Both the position numbers and the translations under genes were made by a program. Of a stretch of DNA of 10,276 nt, positions 6,747 to 10,276 are shown piece by piece (position 1 is the stretch's first letter; each line of letters opens with the position of its first letter). Location of the stretch: NCBI GenBank assembly GCA_009602725.1, contig WELB01000017.1, forward strand, positions 1,002,849 through 1,013,124. The letters run 5' to 3'. The notes beneath the pieces were generated by a model that saw only the letters and a program-made list of their open reading frames with translations, did no database searches and was not told the DNA's origin. This stretch comes from Spirogloea muscicola. Taxonomy: Eukaryota > Streptophyta > Zygnematophyceae > Spirogloeales > Spirogloeaceae.

Positions 6747-8998
6747 TCATTGATAACCTGCACATGGGGTCCCAGGGGCCTGAGCTTCACTAGCTGCAAA
6801 TTCAAGCTCGCAGCACGCCGTCTGACACTGCCGCCTTGCTCGAGCCACCATGGCCAGTGGGCCCCCTCCGGCTCCTTGCAAGGCGCCCATGGGCAAGCGG
6901 GGCTGAGGCGTTGCTTCCTCTTGCAGGCGCTGGAGCACCTGCTGCACGATCATTGTGCTGCGCCTTGGCCCGCCGCCACCTCCCGCCATGGCCTCTGGAA
7001 GAGGCCGGGGGGCCGTCCTCACAGCCGGCATGAATGCCGATGTCACAGACGGCGTCTCCCCCAATTCCTCGGTCCGCCGCCCTCAGCAACTGAGCGGTGG
7101 CGGCGTGCCCGTGGCGCAACGCAACATCCTCTGCACGCATGCCGTAGTTGTCTTCCACGGCAGTCGATGAGCCGGCCAGCAGGAGCACCTCCACAAACCA
7201 CGCCGAGCCCCGACGCGCTGCGACGTGCAGCGCTGTCTGCCCGTACCGGTTCCGCATGTTCAGCAGCAGCGGTGGGTGGTAGAAGGCTGGCGGCAGCTCC
7301 AGCATGCCGCTCTCGTTGCCGCTGTCCCCCAGCGCCGCTGCCCTCTTGGTGTCGGGCCCGTTGCTGTCACCTGATTCGAGGTCTCCAAGAGCGTGAGACG
7401 CGCTCCAGGGCTGGCCGTTCCTGGAGTCGCTATTGCTGCAGTGCGGCCCTGGCCCTGGCGACAGGCGAGCTCCTGCAGCCTGCAGGAGCAGAAATGCGAC
7501 GTGCTGCCGGTCTGCGACTGCTGCAGCCATCAGCGGTGTCCAGCCATCTCCTGCAAAGCATCAAGAGGATAAGAAATTGCTATGCTTGGACCAATCCCAA
7601 GAAAGGAGATGATGAACATGGTGATCTTGAACCACTTACCCGAATCTCATCACCTAGAGACTTTGTGCCAAACGGTCTAAGAGCCAAAAGTTGGCCACTG
7701 CCAAACAAGGACTCTGTGTAATAGGTGCAGTATGTTCATCTTAAATATTGCTCCATTTGCACTTATCATAACAATCTGATCTCCGCATCAACTTTACTCA
7801 CAGCACAGTGCTTTGTGAGTGATTGACGATAGATACAAGCAATGTGCGAATCTTTCTGTGCATGTCGTAGCGGCACCTACCGTAAGCGGCAGCTTCCTGC
7901 CACTCAACCCCGTACTCTTGGCAATGTGCGAGCAACACCTCAACGACCGAAGAGAAACCCTTGAGGGCGGCAATGTAGAGTGGCGTCTCGCCTGCGCGGT
8001 TCATGGCTAGCACCGCAGCACCGCCTCGCAACAGCACCTGCGTTCGTGCGAGGCAGTAGCAATTGAGCATGTACACCCAGGACAGTCAGCAGCATGTTTG
8101 AGACTGATCACTTAGTGTTTACTTCATGTCAAGGTAACAGTGTAGTAATGTCAAGCGAGGACACCTTGCAGATGCGGGCATGGCCGCTTTCAGCAGCAAC
8201 GAAAAGTGCAGTGGCGCCACCCGAGTCGCGCACGCCTAACGCAGAGGCCCCCAGTGCCAGGAGGCCGGCGGTGGCCTCCGGCTCGCCATGGGCGGCGAAG
8301 ACGTGCAGCGGCGAGCGGCGCCGGAGGTCAGAGCAATTGGCGGCAGCACGCAGAGCCGCCACAAAGTCCTCTTGCTCTGCCGTCTCCCAGCCCTTGATGT
8401 CCACCGTGGGCGACAGAGTGTTCGCCAGCAGGCCCTTGACCCTCGGAGAGGCAAGGGCGGGGCCTGGCGACAGCGCCTGCCACTGAAGGTCAAGCCTTCC
8501 GGTCACATCCGCAAGCGAAGGCCCGCAGTCTTGGTCCTGGCTGCCGACATTGTCGAGGCCTCCATGGCACCAGGCACTGCCGTCTGGGCTTGGTGCCTCA
8601 GCTTTGCAAAATCCCACCGTGGTTTCGTCGCTGGCCAAGCCAGCCGGCAGCCACGAGGGCTCGTGCCGCTTATCGCCAGCAACGGCGGCGGCAAAGGCGG
8701 CGACGCCTCGCCCGGCGGCTGCCACCTTGAGCCGGCGTGGAGAGTGGACGGCAGTGGCCGCCAGCTGCGCCTGCTGCAGGTCGAGGAAGTAGGCCATGCC
8801 CGACGAGCGCCGCGCTACGGGAACCTGCTGCACCAGCTCAGCAGCCGTCACGACGTCCGGCTCGCTGCACAGGTCGAGGACCAAGATGCCAAGCCCAACC
8901 TCCGCCCTGCGTCGCCGCCACGGCCACGCAGCCATTGCCACACTGCCATCAGCCTTGGTACAGAGGAGCAGCGGCGGCACACCGCTGCCCAAGTCCAT
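6747..8998 (-). CDS. Ankyrin-repeat protein (three exons)
   Basis: Exons on the - strand: 8998-8165 (from ATG 8998-8996), 8037-7881 and 7550 down to the last exon's stop. Introns 8164-8038 (phase 0) and 7880-7551 (phase 1) close in frame exactly inside ankyrin repeats. About six repeats are visible, including RRRSPLHVFAAHGEPEAT, GGATALFVAAESGHARICK joined to VLLRGGAAV, GETPLYIAALKGFSSVVEVL, GWTPLMAAAVADRQHVAFLL, YGQTALHVAARRGSAWFVEV and a weak last one. Such repeats bind protein partners; the partner is unknown. About 200 residues before the first repeat match no domain I know. The last exon stays open in one frame to TGA 6804-6802 (579 residues in all). From about 7080, however, the better codon pattern is in the +1 frame, ending at TGA 6749-6747, so the C-terminus is uncertain. 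It may be the 3' part of the LRR gene upstream. Confidence 0.8.
7551..7880 (-). other. Ankyrin gene intron 2 (330 bases)
   Basis: Donor GTAGGT just after 7881 and acceptor CTTTGCAG ending at 7551 on the - strand, phase 1. The join restores Gly in the motif GDGWTPLMAAA. Nothing else is recognised inside it. Confidence 0.75.
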
Positions 8999-9162
8999 GC
9001 CTCCTATGCCCTGGGCCTTCACCGCAGCCACAGATCCATAAGACTAATATACGTGCTCTCTGTATCGATATACTAATGATTTGGCCTTGACCCTCAATCA
9101 GTAAATACTACCTATTTCTTACTGTCAAGGAAGAGTGTTTCCCTGATGGAACAACGGAGGCC

Positions 9163-10276
9163 CTACCGAAGGCTGCCAGTGACTGCTGCCCCGAAGAACG
9201 TCAACTCCAGCAAGTGGAGGAATGGCAGGCGTGTAGCGGCTGCGGCGAGCGCTGCCACCGCGGCCGCCACCTTCTCCGGTGGCACGCTCTCAGGCCGGTC
9301 CAGGCCGAGGCCCTGGCCAGAGCCGCCGAGGAGCAGGAGCTCCAGCCGGGGGCACGTCGCCGCCTGGGGGATGGCCGCCGCGCTGAAGCGTCAGACGGTC
9401 TATTTGACTAGCAGCTGCAACTTACTTAAGCTGGCGCTAGCTGCCACTAGGAAGAGCTCACCACCAGCACTAACTCCACGGGACCAAGGCCGGTGCAGTT
9501 CTGGAGGGCCAGGACGCGAAGGCCGCCGACGCCGCCAGCTGCCGGCAGGGGCTGGACGAGCACTGGAGGTATGGTGGCGGCGTCAGCCGCTGCCGCTGCT
9601 GCGGCAGCTTCCAGGGCCAGCCGGCACGGAAACTCGAGGCAGTCCAGGTGGCTCAGCAGGAGGCAGCGCAGGCGGGACGGCACCGGCACGGCGCCGGCAG
9701 CAGCAGCGTTCCCGCCGACCGCTGCCAGGAGGAAGCCGGCGGCGGCCGGCCCCAGGCGGAAGCACCGCTGCAGGCTGACCGACGCGAGACCCCGGCTGCT
9801 GCCCACACCGGCAGCGCCGCCCAAATGGCTTGCCTCCACCACAATCTCAGCAATAGCCGGAGTCCTGCATCGATGGCAGCAGCAACACCGGCGGAGTTGG
9901 CAAAGAGCGGTGTTGGTGGCGGCGGCGGCGGCGGCGCGTCAGCTTCCACCGGATTTGAACCCACGACCTCCGGCTTGACAGGCCGGCGCTTTGACCAGCT
10001 AAGCTACTACTTGAGTTTCTATTAGCAAGATAGAGTTGTGTTGAAGAAGCTGCTAGCCCTCATTAGGCGCTTGCCTGCAGCAATTAACATGGCAATGGAT
10101 TTCTATAATGGCAGACCGCAGCGGAAGTGCTCACAGCTTCTGGCAGCTGTCGAGGACGAGGCGGCGGAGGCAGCGCAGGTCCGCGAGCGCGGCAGCGATG
10201 TCGGCGTCCGCGACGGCGCAGCCGGAGAGGTCGAGGGCCGCCGTCGCCGGCGCGCGGCGCCGCAACGAGGCCAGCG
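9163..10276 (-). CDS. Leucine-rich-repeat protein (AMN1/F-box-LRR type), 5' end outside window
   Basis: Exons on the - strand: 10276-10135, 9864-9462 and 9363-9163 (TAG 9165-9163). Junctions are phase 2 and phase 0, with GTGAGC donors at both introns. The joined product shows Cys-containing LRRs: AALDLSGCAVADADIAAAL, CLRRLVLDSCQKL joined to TPAIAEIVVEAS, GLASVSLQRCFRLGPAAAGF, SRLRCLLLSHLDCLEF, GLRVLALQNCTGLGPVELVL joined to AATCPRLELLLLGG, and LPFLHLLELTFFGAAV. These resemble LRR_CC repeats of AMN1 and F-box LRR proteins, which bind ubiquitin-ligase substrates or other partners; no F-box lies in the window. Alanine-rich inserts separate the repeats. The last repeat is cut off by the TAG in mid-repeat, so the exon may instead end at a GTAGGG donor (9166) and continue into the ankyrin exons. 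About 223 codons are visible. Confidence 0.75.
9917..9936. repeat. (GGC)n trinucleotide microsatellite
   Basis: About six uninterrupted GGC units lie in the LRR intron, immediately 3' (on the - strand) of the tRNA-like element. This could be ordinary slippage or the simple-repeat tail of a SINE. Confidence 0.7.
9944..10014 (-). pseudogene. tRNA-Asp(GTC)-like element, probable SINE head, in LRR intron
   Basis: On the - strand there is a four-pair D stem (GCTT/AAGC) and a perfect five-pair anticodon stem (CCGGC/GCCGG) around loop CTGTCAA with anticodon GTC. A consensus A box, TAGCTTAGCTGG, lies at 10006-9995 and a consensus B box, GGTTCAAATCC, at 9961-9951, 33 bases apart. The T stem is imperfect and the acceptor stem does not pair, so it is not a working tRNA. 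Conserved internal Pol III boxes with lost outer stems are typical of tRNA-derived SINE heads. It lies wholly inside intron 10134-9865, on the same strand as the host gene. I could not fix the element's tail or target-site duplications. Confidence 0.7.

Noticed and set aside
6723-7721. 332-codon open frame on the + strand
   Set aside because: It lies antisense to the ankyrin exons and is Arg/Ala/Ser/Pro-rich with no domain. GC-rich exons commonly leave the antisense frame open.
8288-9076. 262-codon open frame on the + strand
   Set aside because: It is antisense to the first ankyrin exon, whose own frame has clear ankyrin motifs and in-phase splice sites. The + frame is low-complexity.
9146-9978. 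Two long + strand open frames (210 and 161 codons)
   Set aside because: Both are shadows of the - strand LRR exons, rich in Arg, Gly and Pro, and run through an intron and the tRNA-like element.
9944-10014. Functional tRNA-Asp gene
   Set aside because: The seven-base acceptor stem does not pair in any register I tried, and the T stem has a mismatch and wobbles.
1-10276. CRISPR arrays, insertion sequences, phage genes, operons
   Set aside because: No regularly spaced repeats, transposase motifs or bacterial gene organisation were seen; the window is intron-rich nuclear DNA.

Overview
The window looks like nuclear DNA of a green plant-lineage eukaryote, most likely a green alga (Chlorophyta, perhaps Trebouxiophyceae or Volvocales). 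It holds genes split by many GT-AG introns of about 100-450 bases. Many exons are GC-rich and alanine-rich, while introns are less GC-rich. Intron 1 carries plant-type CCCTAAA/CCCTAA telomere-like motifs, and the only long continuous protein match is to plant/algal LETM1-like proteins. There are no operons, Shine-Dalgarno sites or phage/plasmid features. I cannot name the genus.

Region 1-6165 (+ strand) is the 3' majority of a LETM1-like gene with about 17 visible exons; the 5' end lies outside the window. I rebuilt the exons by reading-frame phase. All junctions close in phase and give about 900 residues: a long helical N-terminal region conserved in plant LETM1-like proteins, a charged coiled-coil middle, and a LETM1 membrane core near the C-terminus. 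No LETM1 ribosome-binding domain follows. Possible alternative splicing is visible at exon 9, exon 14 and the last exon.

Region 6166-6746 is the gap between two convergent genes. It contains the LETM1-like 3' UTR, two TGTAA motifs, a short palindrome and a candidate alternative last exon.

Region 6747-8998 (- strand) encodes an ankyrin-repeat protein in three exons with about six repeats. Its last exon appears to change coding frame near 7080, which leaves its true C-terminus uncertain.

Region 9163-10276 (- strand) encodes a leucine-rich-repeat (AMN1/F-box-LRR type) segment in three exons, 5'-truncated by the window edge. Its last reading frame closes only about 165 bases before the ankyrin ATG, with no poly(A) signal between. 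A phase-compatible intron can join them, so this may be one LRR-ankyrin gene. The first LRR intron contains a degenerate tRNA-Asp(GTC)-like element with intact Pol III A and B boxes, which looks like a SINE head.

The LETM1-like gene and the LRR/ankyrin gene(s) have no obvious functional link. I found no convincing undescribed multi-gene system. The points most worth a second look are the LRR-ankyrin fusion, the tRNA-derived element, the apparent frame switch in the ankyrin exon, and the optional exons of the LETM1-like gene.
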